From Verrucomicrobiales bacterium (GTDB lineage Bacteria; Verrucomicrobiota; Verrucomicrobiia; Limisphaerales; UBA9464), in NCBI GenBank assembly GCA_027488845.1, contig JAIYBC010000030.1:1-64000 (forward strand): 64,000 bases of DNA. Reading direction: 5' to 3'. Positions 9,431 to 18,600 of this stretch are shown in pieces. The notes below the pieces were generated by a model. That model worked only from the letters and a program-made list of their open reading frames with translations. It did not search any database and was not told the DNA's origin. The first letter of the stretch is position 1, and every line of letters begins with the position of its first letter. Position numbers and translations under genes: made by a program.

Positions 9431-11719
9431 ATGAAATACGGCTACTCCAACTACTCGGCGCCCCTCCCGGGCTACGGCACGTCGCTGGTCGACCGGATCA
9501 ACCTGTACCTGCACTTCCGGCGGTACTACCGGATGATCGCCGACCGCTGGCTGCTGCTGGTGATTTCGGTCTCGCTGGGCACCGCCATCGGCGGCTGGGT
9601 GGCCATCAACAAGCCCGACCAGTTCCGTGCCACCGCGAAGCTGATGTCGGCGCCCAAGATGAACCAGGGCTCCGCCATGGCGATGTTCGAGGAGTCGATC
9701 TCCGTGGACGCCATCGTCGAGGTGCTGCGGGGCGGCACCTTGCTCAACCGGGTCCAGCAGAAGCTCCAGGAGGGTCTCAGCTCCTCCAACAAGTTCGTCT
9801 TCCCCTCGGTTTCCGTGGGGTATGACAAGGGCGGTGTCTACACGCTCACCGTGGTCAGCACCAACGCCGACTACGCGGCGCGGTTCGCCACGGCCTGGGC
9901 CGACGAGTTCATCGAGTTCAAGCGCCAGCAGCGCGCCAGCACCATCAGCTCCAGCGAGGCGCTCATCACCCGTGAGATCATCGCCAAGGAACAGAAGCTG
10001 AACCAGGCCACCGAGGCGTTCGCCGACTTCAAGCGCCGCAACAACATCGTGGACATCCGCGACGCCGGTCTCCGTGCCGCCGCCAAGCTCAACGACGTCA
10101 AGAACGAGCTGCAGTCCCTGGAGACCGAGATCCAGATCTACCGCTCCGCCAACGCCGAGCAGCTCGCCACGGGCGGCGTCAACGTGAAGGGCAACCCGGC
10201 CGAGGTCGCCACCGCCCGTCCGACCACCGCCGCCGACGACGACACCAGCAACCGCTTCACCCCCGGTTCCAGCTACACGATGCTGCGCCTCGAACAGCGG
10301 CGCCTGCAGACCGACTACACCAACCGGTTGCAGGTCCTCAAGGCGTCCCACCCCTACATGGAGCAGCTCCGTCGGCGCATCACCGACACCGAGACCTCCA
10401 TCGCGGCGACGCTGGAGATCATCGACGAGGGCCGGAAGGCCCAGATCCGGGCGCTGGAGATCAAGGCGGGCAAGCTCCCGGCGGTCATCGAGGAGATGAC
10501 GGAGAACGTCCAGAACTCCACCGCCCTGCTCGGCGACTACTCCCGCCTCGAGACCGAGCAGCAGATCCTCAACGACGGCCTCACCGACCTCCGGGCCCGC
10601 CTTTCCAAGATCGCCACCGTCTCCTCCGACACCGACACGTTCGACGTCTACCAGCGCGGCATCGCCGACGACCTGCCCTTCGGTCCGAACCGTCCGGGCA
10701 TCGTCGGGACGGCCTTCGGCGCGGGATTGGTCATCGGCATCGCCGTGCTGTGGCTGCTGGCCAAGCTGGACGACCGCCTGGAGAGCCCCGAGCAGATCGA
10801 GGAGGCGCTGGAGGAGCCGATCATGGGCCAGCTGCCCGAGGTGGACAAACGCCACTACAAGGACGGCTACCTCGTGCTCAACCGGATGAAGTCCCACACG
10901 ATGTTCGCGGAATCGCTCCGCGGCGTCCGGTCGACCCTGCTGCTCAGCCCCGAGGGTTCCAGCAAGCGGTTCATCGCGGTGACGTCGGCGGTCCCGGGCG
11001 ACGGCAAGACCACCTTCACCACCAACTTCGCGATCACGCTGGCGAACTCGGGCAACCGCACGCTCCTGATCGACGCGGACCTCCGGCGCGGCAACATCAA
11101 CGGCTACTTCGAGCAACCGCTCGAGGGCGGCCTGGCCGAGGTGCTCAACGGCAAGCTGACCCCCCGTGAGGCCATCCGGGAGACCAACATCCCCAACCTG
11201 TCCTTCATGCGCGCCGGCGAGCGCCCGACCAACCCGTCGGAGCTGCTCATCGGCCCGAACACCAAGGAGCTCATCCGCGAGCTGCGCGCCGAGTTCGACT
11301 ACGTGATCTTCGACTGCCCGCCGCTCACCGCGATCGACGACACGTTCTCCATCGCCGCCTACCTCGACGGCATCTTCTTCGTGGTGCGTGCCGGAAAGAC
11401 CTCCATCCGCTTCGCCAAGATGGCCGTGCAGACCATCCGCCAACGCGGGGCGCCCATCCTCGGCCTCATCGTCAACGGCGTGCCGATCGACAACCCGTAC
11501 TACTACTACACCACGTACTACTACGCGTCGTACTACCACCGCCCGATCAAGCAGGACGAGACGGCGACGCTCCGGAAGGCCGGCGGTCCGAAGAAGGTGC
11601 CCGCGCTCCCCCCTGGAATGCAGATGCCCGACCGCGCGCAGCAACCGGGTCCGATGCAGTCCCTGCCCACCACGCCGCCCGAGGACGCCCCGGGCTCAGG
11701 ACCCGAGTCCGGCCGCTGA
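9431..11719 (+). CDS. Wzc-type polysaccharide co-polymerase and tyrosine autokinase
   Basis: A 762-residue inner-membrane chain-length regulator fused to a BY-kinase. A Wzz-like domain with TM1 (about 40-60) is followed by a long periplasmic coiled-coil region and TM2 (about 421-444). The cytosolic kinase carries Walker A VPGDGKTT (521-528), Walker A' LLIDAD (545-550) and Walker B YVIFDCPP (624-631). The autophosphorylation site is a striking Tyr cluster at about 690-702 (nine Tyr in 13 residues) followed by a Pro-rich tail. In this family phosphorylation of such a tail cycles the export machine. It is co-directional with, and 18 bases after, the Wza-like gene. No polymerase, flippase or glycosyltransferase follows. 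Confidence 0.9.
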   Translation: MKYGYSNYSAPLPGYGTSLVDRINLYLHFRRYYRMIADRWLLLVISVSLGTAIGGWVAINKPDQFRATAKLMSAPKMNQGSAMAMFEESISVDAIVEVLRGGTLLNRVQQKLQEGLSSSNKFVFPSVSVGYDKGGVYTLTVVSTNADYAARFATAWADEFIEFKRQQRASTISSSEALITREIIAKEQKLNQATEAFADFKRRNNIVDIRDAGLRAAAKLNDVKNELQSLETEIQIYRSANAEQLATGGVNVKGNPAEVATARPTTAADDDTSNRFTPGSSYTMLRLEQRRLQTDYTNRLQVLKASHPYMEQLRRRITDTETSIAATLEIIDEGRKAQIRALEIKAGKLPAVIEEMTENVQNSTALLGDYSRLETEQQILNDGLTDLRARLSKIATVSSDTDTFDVYQRGIADDLPFGPNRPGIVGTAFGAGLVIGIAVLWLLAKLDDRLESPEQIEEALEEPIMGQLPEVDKRHYKDGYLVLNRMKSHTMFAESLRGVRSTLLLSPEGSSKRFIAVTSAVPGDGKTTFTTNFAITLANSGNRTLLIDADLRRGNINGYFEQPLEGGLAEVLNGKLTPREAIRETNIPNLSFMRAGERPTNPSELLIGPNTKELIRELRAEFDYVIFDCPPLTAIDDTFSIAAYLDGIFFVVRAGKTSIRFAKMAVQTIRQRGAPILGLIVNGVPIDNPYYYYTTYYYASYYHRPIKQDETATLRKAGGPKKVPALPPGMQMPDRAQQPGPMQSLPTTPPEDAPGSGPESGR

Positions 11720-11902
11720 TCCCACGGCCGGGATCGATCCAAGGGGACCGGAGGCGGAACGCGCGCAGGGCCGCGAACCGGCAGTTGGAGGCGGGACGGC
11801 GACCATCCGCACGGGTTCGGCTTCGCCACTGGAAACGCCGTGGTTCGGCTCCCATGCGTGTGCCTCTTGGCGCCCCTGCGTGCGGCCCCTCTCCGTTTGG
11901 CC

Positions 11903-12598
11903 TCAGAACCGCCAGGTGACCTGGCTCGCGATGAAGTGGGTGTCCTGCCAGCCGGTCCTCAACCGCATCGGCCGCCAGGTGTGGTACACCTTCAGCGAGG
12001 CGTGTTCCCCCAAGCGGAACCCGAGCCCCAGCGGGACCAGCCGGTTCTCGGCGAGATGGAGGCCGTCGTATTCCAGGATCGCCTCCTCCTGGAAGAACAC
12101 CGACGTCCAGGGCCCCAGTCCCTGCAGGGCGTACTCCACGTGCAGACGGTGCCGCGTCCTCGGGTCGACGCCGGTCTGCCCTTCCAGCCACCGCACCTCC
12201 ACGCGGTTCCGGAGGACCACCGTGAGGCGGGGGGTCGGCTTCCAGCCGGGATTCAGCTCGAACTCCGCCCGATGCTGGTCGAGGTGACCGCCGGACGCGC
12301 TCCGTATCGACACCCACGAATAGTGGGCCTCCGCGTTGAGGCCGTCGCCCAGGGAGCAGCGGATCCGCGGGCTCAGGACATGGCCCGTCATGCGCCCGGA
12401 CTCGAGGCCGGTGCGGGTGTCGGCGTAGAGCCAGGGCGTCCAGCGGCCCAGTCGCGGGCCCTCGACGATCTGTTGGTTCCAATAGTCCCACTCGTCGGCC
12501 CATGCCGGACTCCACGCCGCCCATAGGGCCAGGAGCAGGAGACGGGGAATCCGCCACCGCAAAGGGATCGGAACTGTCACCGCACCATACGATGGCAC
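11903..12598 (-). CDS. DUF2490 family outer-membrane-like protein
   Basis: A 231-residue protein with a signal peptide (LLLLALWAAWSPAWA, cleavage near residue 34). A beta-rich body follows, with the DUF2490 pattern: W-x-x-Q near the mature start, an HRAEFEL strand, a conserved LRNRVEVRWLEG, RTRHRLHVEYAL, and a final aromatic QVTWRF typical of beta-barrels. The role of DUF2490 proteins is unknown; they are thought to sit in the outer membrane. It converges on the Wzc gene, with 183 bases between the two stops. Confidence 0.7.
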   Translation of the reverse strand: MPSYGAVTVPIPLRWRIPRLLLLALWAAWSPAWADEWDYWNQQIVEGPRLGRWTPWLYADTRTGLESGRMTGHVLSPRIRCSLGDGLNAEAHYSWVSIRSASGGHLDQHRAEFELNPGWKPTPRLTVVLRNRVEVRWLEGQTGVDPRTRHRLHVEYALQGLGPWTSVFFQEEAILEYDGLHLAENRLVPLGLGFRLGEHASLKVYHTWRPMRLRTGWQDTHFIASQVTWRF

Positions 12599-12796
12599 CC
12601 GCAGGGTCCCGTCGAGGTCCAGGATTGTCGGGAACCGCTCCTGCGTTGGCCGGCCATGGGAAGGCTCCCGGTCGTCGGGCTCGGCCTTACCCCTGCAGAC
12701 GGGCTCGGCACCCCAGGCTGCAAGGCCGCGACGGACCGGGAGTGGAGCCGCCTCTTGGCAGCCGCCGTCCAGTTGCGGGAAATCGGAAATCGGGAA

Positions 12797-12817
12797 TCAG
12801 GAACCACGGATTCCTGA
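12797..12817 (-). terminator. Predicted terminator of purF (minus strand)
   Basis: A 7-bp stem TCAGGAA / TTCCTGA lies 6 bases beyond the purF stop codon. Read on the minus strand, the hairpin is followed by TTCCCGATTTCCC. The T-tract is broken, so this is a moderate prediction. Confidence 0.45.
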
Positions 12818-12822
12818 ACGGC

Positions 12823-14286
12823 TCAAAGCAGGCGGGGCTGACGGGCCACCACGGCCAGCTCGCTGCCGAGGGAACCGCCGCGGCTCCGACGTCGTTCGAT
12901 GATGTGCTTGTCGGTGGCCGGATCGTAGGGGACCGGATAGTTGCCGTCGTAGCAGGCGAGGCAGAACGAATCCTTCGGCTGACCCGTGGCGGCCACCATG
13001 CCGTCGAGGCTGAGATAGCCCAGCGAGTCGGCGTTCAGGAACCGCCGGATCTCGTCGAGGGTGTTCGTCGCCGCCATCAGCTTGCTGCGCTCCGGGAAGT
13101 CGATCCCGTACACGCAGGGGTTCATGTGGGGCGGGCAGCTGACGAGCACGTGCACCTCCTTGGCGCCGGCTTCCTTGAGCGAGATCACCCGGGCCTTGCT
13201 GGTCGTGCCGCGGACGATGGAGTCGTCGACGATGACCACCCGCTTCCCGCGGACCAGTTCCGCGATCAGGTTCAGCTTCACCCGCACGTTGAAGTCGCGG
13301 ATGAACTGGGACGGCTGGAGGAAGCTGCGTCCGACGTAGTGGTTCCGGACGAAGGCCATCTCGAACGGGATGCCGCTCTCGAGGGAATAGCCGAGCGCCG
13401 CGCAGTTGCCCGAGTCGGGCACCGGCACGACGACGTCCGCCTCGATCCGGTGTTCACGGGCGAGCTGGCGTCCCATGTCGACGCGCACCTTGTAGACGTT
13501 GCGCTGCGCGATGTTGGAGTCCGGCCGGGCGAAGTAGACGTACTCGAAGATGCAGAACGCCCGGCGCTGCTGCTCCGGGAAGGCCTTCACGCTGCGCACG
13601 CCGGTGCCGTCGATGATGACGATCTCGCCCGGTTCGATGTCGCGGACGTACTTCGCCTGGATCAGGTCGAAGGCGCAGGTCTCCGAGGAGAGGACGAACG
13701 CGCCGTTGTCCATGCGACCCAGGGCCAGCGGACGGAAGCCGTGGGGATCACGCGCACCGATGAGCGCCTCCTCGGTGAGGATCACCAGCGAGTACGCGCC
13801 CTGGATCCGGCGCATCGCCTCGACGAGCGAGCTCTCGTGGCCCTGCCGCGAAGGCTGGGCCAGCAGGTGCAGGATGATCTCGCTGTCGACGGTGGTCTGG
13901 AAGATCGACCCCTGCGCCTCCAGTTCCTCGCGCAGCTGGGCGGCGTTGGTGAGGTTGCCGTTGTGGCCGATGGCGATGCGTCCCTTCGCGCAGTCCACCG
14001 TCAGCGGCTGCGCGTTGACGATGTTCGACGAGCCCGTGGTCGAATAGCGCGTGTGGCCGATCGAGATGTGGCCCACGAGGTCGTGCAGCACGTTCCCGCT
14101 GAAGACCTGCGAGACCAGCCCCATTCCCCGGTGGATGTGGAAGGACTTGCCGTCGGTGGTGACGATCCCGGCGCTCTCCTGTCCCCGATGTTGCAGGGCG
14201 TAAAGGCCGTAGTAGGTGAGCTCCGCGGCATTGGGATGCCCGTAGATGCCGAAAACGCCGCAGTAATGCTTCGGGTGATGTTGCAC
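12823..14286 (-). CDS. purF: Amidophosphoribosyltransferase
   Basis: First committed enzyme of purine synthesis: PRPP plus glutamine gives phosphoribosylamine. I chose the GTG at 14286 because it gives 487 residues, normal for PurF, and an eight-residue propeptide before the N-terminal nucleophile Cys9 (CGVFGIYGH). The glutaminase domain includes LQHRGQESAG and GHNGNLTN. The phosphoribosyltransferase domain has VVIVDDSIVRGTTS. Four Cys match the [4Fe-4S] ligands of the Bacillus-type enzyme (FCIFEYVYFARPDS, CPPHMNPC, and both Cys of FCLACYDGNYP), so this is the Fe-S, propeptide-processed class. The 181-base divergent gap upstream may hold promoters for it and for the next gene; I see no purine riboswitch. 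Confidence 0.95.
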   Translation of the reverse strand: MQHHPKHYCGVFGIYGHPNAAELTYYGLYALQHRGQESAGIVTTDGKSFHIHRGMGLVSQVFSGNVLHDLVGHISIGHTRYSTTGSSNIVNAQPLTVDCAKGRIAIGHNGNLTNAAQLREELEAQGSIFQTTVDSEIILHLLAQPSRQGHESSLVEAMRRIQGAYSLVILTEEALIGARDPHGFRPLALGRMDNGAFVLSSETCAFDLIQAKYVRDIEPGEIVIIDGTGVRSVKAFPEQQRRAFCIFEYVYFARPDSNIAQRNVYKVRVDMGRQLAREHRIEADVVVPVPDSGNCAALGYSLESGIPFEMAFVRNHYVGRSFLQPSQFIRDFNVRVKLNLIAELVRGKRVVIVDDSIVRGTTSKARVISLKEAGAKEVHVLVSCPPHMNPCVYGIDFPERSKLMAATNTLDEIRRFLNADSLGYLSLDGMVAATGQPKDSFCLACYDGNYPVPYDPATDKHIIERRRSRGGSLGSELAVVARQPRLL

Positions 14287-14467
14287 GAGACGGGCGGAGA
14301 GTCGGGAAGCCGGCCCGGAAGGCCAAGGGGTTTTTGACCTCCGGCAGCACGTCACAACGGCTCTCCCCTCACGACGGATTCTCAGGGATGAGGGGGGTGG
14401 GCGCTGGCAGCCCACCTGCTGAAAAAGTTCCAGGTTGGGTGGCTGAAGACATCAAACGACAGTGCCC

Positions 14468-15484
14468 ATGAAGAACGAAACCACGTCCCTTCGGATCCTC
14501 ACCTCCACCGTGCTGGCCGCCCTTGCGCTGCCGGCGAGTCTCTCCGCCCAGTTCCTGATCCTGCAGCCCGGAAGCTCGGGCGACATCGACTTCGGCACGC
14601 GCGCCATCGGTGCCGGCGGCGGCGCCGCGCAGTTCAGCGATGCGGGAGTCCAGAACGCCACCTTCGGCCGCCTGCTCCAGCCGGGGAACAACTTCGGATC
14701 GCTCGACGCCTGGGTGGGCGGCATGCCGCTGGTGAACGTGAACGGCGGGCTCAATCCCGGACTCCAGCGCAACGTCCCCCGCGGTCCCGACGCCGCGGGC
14801 AATCCCAACAACTTCGGTCCCGGACGCGTGTCCATCGCCGCCAACAACAACGGCATCGGATTCAACTTCGGTCTCAGCGATCCCAAGCCGGCCGGCCATG
14901 TCAACGGCCTCGACGGCTCGGTGATCGAGATCCTCGCCGAGGGCTCCTGGCTCTCCACAGCGAACCTCAACGGCTTTAACGTCGGCATGGGACTCGGCCT
15001 CAACGTGAACCTCCGTCAGGCCGGCAACTACGTCGCCGCCAGCCTCACCGGGCAATACCGGGTCAATGGCGGCGCGTGGTTCACCTTCAATCCCGTCGTC
15101 TTCGCCGCCGACGGCCTCAACGGCAACGCCGACTTCATCTCCGGCGACCTGACCTCTCCGAATTCCCTCTGGCTCGGGGACGGCAATCCGGCGAACGACG
15201 TCACCATCGCCTACTCGACCTGGGGCGCGAGCCGCGCCGTTGTGGGGCAGGGTGGGGCGCCGAACATCGGCCCCGGGAACAACGTGGACTTCCGCATGTA
15301 CTTCACCGCGATGGCGGATCCCGAGGCGGACATGGATCTCTTCGAGGTTCCGGTCACGGAGCTGCCGGGAACCGATTTCGGCGGCGGATACTCGCCCGTC
15401 CCCGAACCGGAAACCTACGCCGCCATGGGCGCCGCCGGCCTCCTCGGATTCGGCTTCTGGCGCCGTCGCCACGCCCGGAGCTGA
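14468..15484 (+). CDS. PEP-CTERM sorting-domain secreted protein (second copy)
   Basis: A 338-residue secreted protein. ATG 14468 is preferred over the in-frame GTG six bases upstream. The signal peptide ends near ASLSAQ (about residue 28). The body is Gly/Asn-rich with many NNFG and NGN turns. The C-terminal tag is VPEPETY, a hydrophobic helix, and WRRRHARS. It is not evidently related to the PEP-CTERM protein at 757 outside the tag. A strong hairpin terminator at 15503 ends the unit, so it is probably monocistronic. Confidence 0.85.
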   Translation: MKNETTSLRILTSTVLAALALPASLSAQFLILQPGSSGDIDFGTRAIGAGGGAAQFSDAGVQNATFGRLLQPGNNFGSLDAWVGGMPLVNVNGGLNPGLQRNVPRGPDAAGNPNNFGPGRVSIAANNNGIGFNFGLSDPKPAGHVNGLDGSVIEILAEGSWLSTANLNGFNVGMGLGLNVNLRQAGNYVAASLTGQYRVNGGAWFTFNPVVFAADGLNGNADFISGDLTSPNSLWLGDGNPANDVTIAYSTWGASRAVVGQGGAPNIGPGNNVDFRMYFTAMADPEADMDLFEVPVTELPGTDFGGGYSPVPEPETYAAMGAAGLLGFGFWRRRHARS

Positions 15485-15502
15485 GCCTCTGAATCCATCA
15501 TG

Positions 15503-15535
15503 CCGCGCCGGAGGCCAACGGGGCTTCCGGCGCGG
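15503..15535 (+). terminator. Predicted intrinsic terminator after the second PEP-CTERM gene
   Basis: A 10-bp perfect outer stem CCGCGCCGGA / TCCGGCGCGG, extended by further imperfect pairs around an AACG loop, is followed by TTGTTCATT. It starts 18 bases past the stop at 15484. Confidence 0.7.
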
Positions 15536-15646
15536 TTGTTCATTCCCGGCAAGCCACTTCCTTCAATCCAGGTTGACACGCTGTTCCGGTGTTTGGTAAC
15601 ACCCATACACTCCTGCGATTCCTTCGGTCCCGAAAGGAAATTCCCC

Positions 15647-18600
15647 ATGACCATCCCGCTCCGTCGTCTGATGGCGTGCCTGTGCCTTGCCGGCCTGGGC
15701 TTCGCCGATTCGCCGTTCGTGCCGTCGGAACCCATTCCTGGGTTGCCACTCCTTCTGGACCACGACGGCGATGGCCGCCTCGACCTCATGAACCGGGAGC
15801 CGGACGCGTTCGTCTTCCGTCGGAACCAGGGTGGCCGCGTCTTCCAGCAATCGGACCGGATCCCGGTCTCCGGTTCCTCCGTCGTCCTCTGGAAGTCGGA
15901 CGCGGGCGATTTCGACAACGACAACCTCCCCGACGCCGTCTGGACGCAATCCGATGGGAACTCCGGCGGCTCGGTCAGGCTTGCGACCGGAGTGGGGGTC
16001 GAGGTCGGATCACCGCTTCTCTGGCGGCTCCCAGGTGCCTGGACCGCAGCCGATTCGCTGGTGACGGGCATTCCGACGGCCCCAAGGCGTTCCGCAGGGA
16101 TCTGGCGTGTGGATCCGGACGGCGTCGCCGGACTCCATTCGCTGGAACCCCGTCTGCGGCCCTTCTGGCGCGGCGACCTCGACGGCGACGGTCGGCCCGA
16201 GATCCTTGGGGACAGGGATGGAACCCTGTTGGCCCTCGCCGGAAATCCGGACGATGGCGCGCCGTTCTTGCTCTCCATGACCAACCGGAACGAAGCGCCG
16301 GCCCGCTTCTCCACGGTGGCCGACCTCGATGGCGACGGAAGGCCGGAGATCCTGCGGGTCGGGGCGGCCGAATGGATCCTCCTCACCCCTGAACCCGGAA
16401 CGGGCTTCGTCTACCGGCGGATCGGGGTGCCGCGGCCGACGACGCCTGGATCCAGCTTCAACTCGCCGTCGGCGGGCATTCCACCGGTGGTGTCCGACCT
16501 CGACGGCGACGGAAGCCCGGATGTCGTCGTTCGCGATCGGCTGTGGGTGGCTCCTGGACTGAGCCCCTCCGGTTCCATCCGGTGGCTCGATCCGGATTCC
16601 GAGACGCCCGCCGGCATCGTGTCCGCCGCGGATCTAGATGGCGACGGCCGGCCCGAGCTCGTGGGCGTGTTCCAGACCCAGGGACTCTGGTACACCCGGG
16701 TCTATTGGAACCGGTTCCCAACCGCGGGCATCCGGCCCGAGGTTCCTTCGGAGCCGTCGGCGATGGTGTCCGGCTCCGAGGTCCGGTTGGGCTGGAATCC
16801 CGGCGATGGACGTTGCGCCTCGTTCCGCACCTTCAACCTCCGTGTTGGGACTGCACCCGGGAAGTCCGACGTCGTGTCCGCATTGTCCGGGCCTTCGGGA
16901 GATCGGCGTGTGTCGGGAGCCGGAAACGCCGGCTCCGTCGGAAGGGCCGTCCTGCGACTTCCCCCCGGCACCTACCACTGGGCTGTGCAAGCGATCGGTC
17001 CGGGCGGTGTCGGAGGAGCGTTCTGCGATGGGCCCGCGTTCCGTGTGGTGGATCCGGCGTCGCTCATCCCGGCCTCCACCGCCGACACCCGGCCTCAGTT
17101 TTCGTTGACGCTCCTGACCTCCACCAATGCCGGACCCGGCGACACCTGGATCTACCGGATCACCGCTTCGGACGCCGAGCAGCCTGTCGACACACTCCGC
17201 TTCTCCACAGTGGTCACCGGCGGTACCGGCGAACCCCCTGTGGCGAACGTCATCGCCAGCGGCTCCGACCGCCTGCTCGTGGTGCGCACCTCCTACCGGT
17301 CTTCGGGAAGCTTCCGGATCTCCCTGGCCGCGTCCGACGCCTCCGGCAACACCGAAACCAGGACCGTCTCGATCGGCCTCTCATCGTCGGGCGGCGGCCG
17401 AATCCTGTTCGACAGCCTCTTCCACCGCGTCCCCGGCGGAGTCCTGGCGACGATCCCCTTCGAGGTGGAATCCGGGAATGGAGTCCAGCCGACCCTGAGT
17501 GCATCGATCGATCCTTCGCCCGGCCCCGGGGTCCGGCTTTGGTTGCAACGGCTCGACCTCGGGCAACTGGTCGGACGGGCCCGCTGGCGGATGACCTTCC
17601 TCGCGCCCGACACCGGGCGGACGCCGACGAACGGGCTCTTCCGTGTCACCCTTCGATCCGCGGAGGGGGGCCCGATCGCGCCGGTGGAGCTCACCTTTCG
17701 GGTCGAGCCAGGACCGGTTTCGGTCGTCCCGTTGGAGGGCACAAGTTGGGGTCCGGTCGAGCCGTTCTCGCTTGGCGGCGGCGGACGCTTTTCGGTCCTG
17801 CTCTCCGGCGACAACGCCCGACGCGTCTCGCTGGTTTCTGGCTTGGAACCGGTTTCGAACCGGATCGCCTCCCTTCAAGGCTCCATACGGATCGCTGACT
17901 GGCTCGGCGAAGGCGGCCTCTCGGTGGTGAATGCCGTTGGTACCGAAACGTTGCGACGCCTTGCGGAGGAGGGCCCGGGCGAACCCGTCGCAATGGGTGA
18001 TGCCGCGTTGGAGCTTCCCGGCAGCCCGGGATTCCTGGACCTCGACGCCGACGGCGACACCGACACGGTCGGAGTCCCGACGGGATCGGGCTCGGTGGCC
18101 CTCTCAACCGGTTCCCACCTGCTTGACACTCCCCGGTGGCTGTCCACGCAGGGTGTTTCCGTCGGCGTGGCCGCCGCCGGCCACGACCGTCGATCCGCGG
18201 CACGCTGGGCGACGGTTCATCGTGGTGATCCCAGCCACTTCCAGGTGTGGGAACTTCAAGCCGGCGTCGCCGTCCGCGTTGTAGGCGAGGTTCTGGAAGG
18301 GAATCTCACGAGCGTCCATCAGGCCGGATGGTGCGACCTCGACGGCGATGGGTTGCTCGACCTGTGGATCTCGGGCCAGCGGAGCAGTCCCTCATCCTTG
18401 AACGTGGTGGAGGTTTTCCGCCGCCTCGACGTGAATGCCGGGCGATACCAACGGGTACAGACACTCACCGGGGTTCGCGCCCTCCAGGCGGATTGGGCGG
18501 ACCTCGATGGCGACGACCGTCCGGAGGCCGTCTTGGCCGCGGATCCCGTCGGGCACCTGCCGGGCGAGCTGCAGCGCTGGGAGGCGGATGCCACCGGCCG

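Noticed and set aside
8657-11644. Open 995-codon minus-strand frame
   Set aside because: Antisense to the Wza and Wzc genes. The product is a His/Val/Gly/Asp-rich sequence typical of shadow frames.
14287-14467. Possible purine riboswitch upstream of purF
   Set aside because: I could not find the conserved three-way junction and loop sequences in the minus-strand leader.
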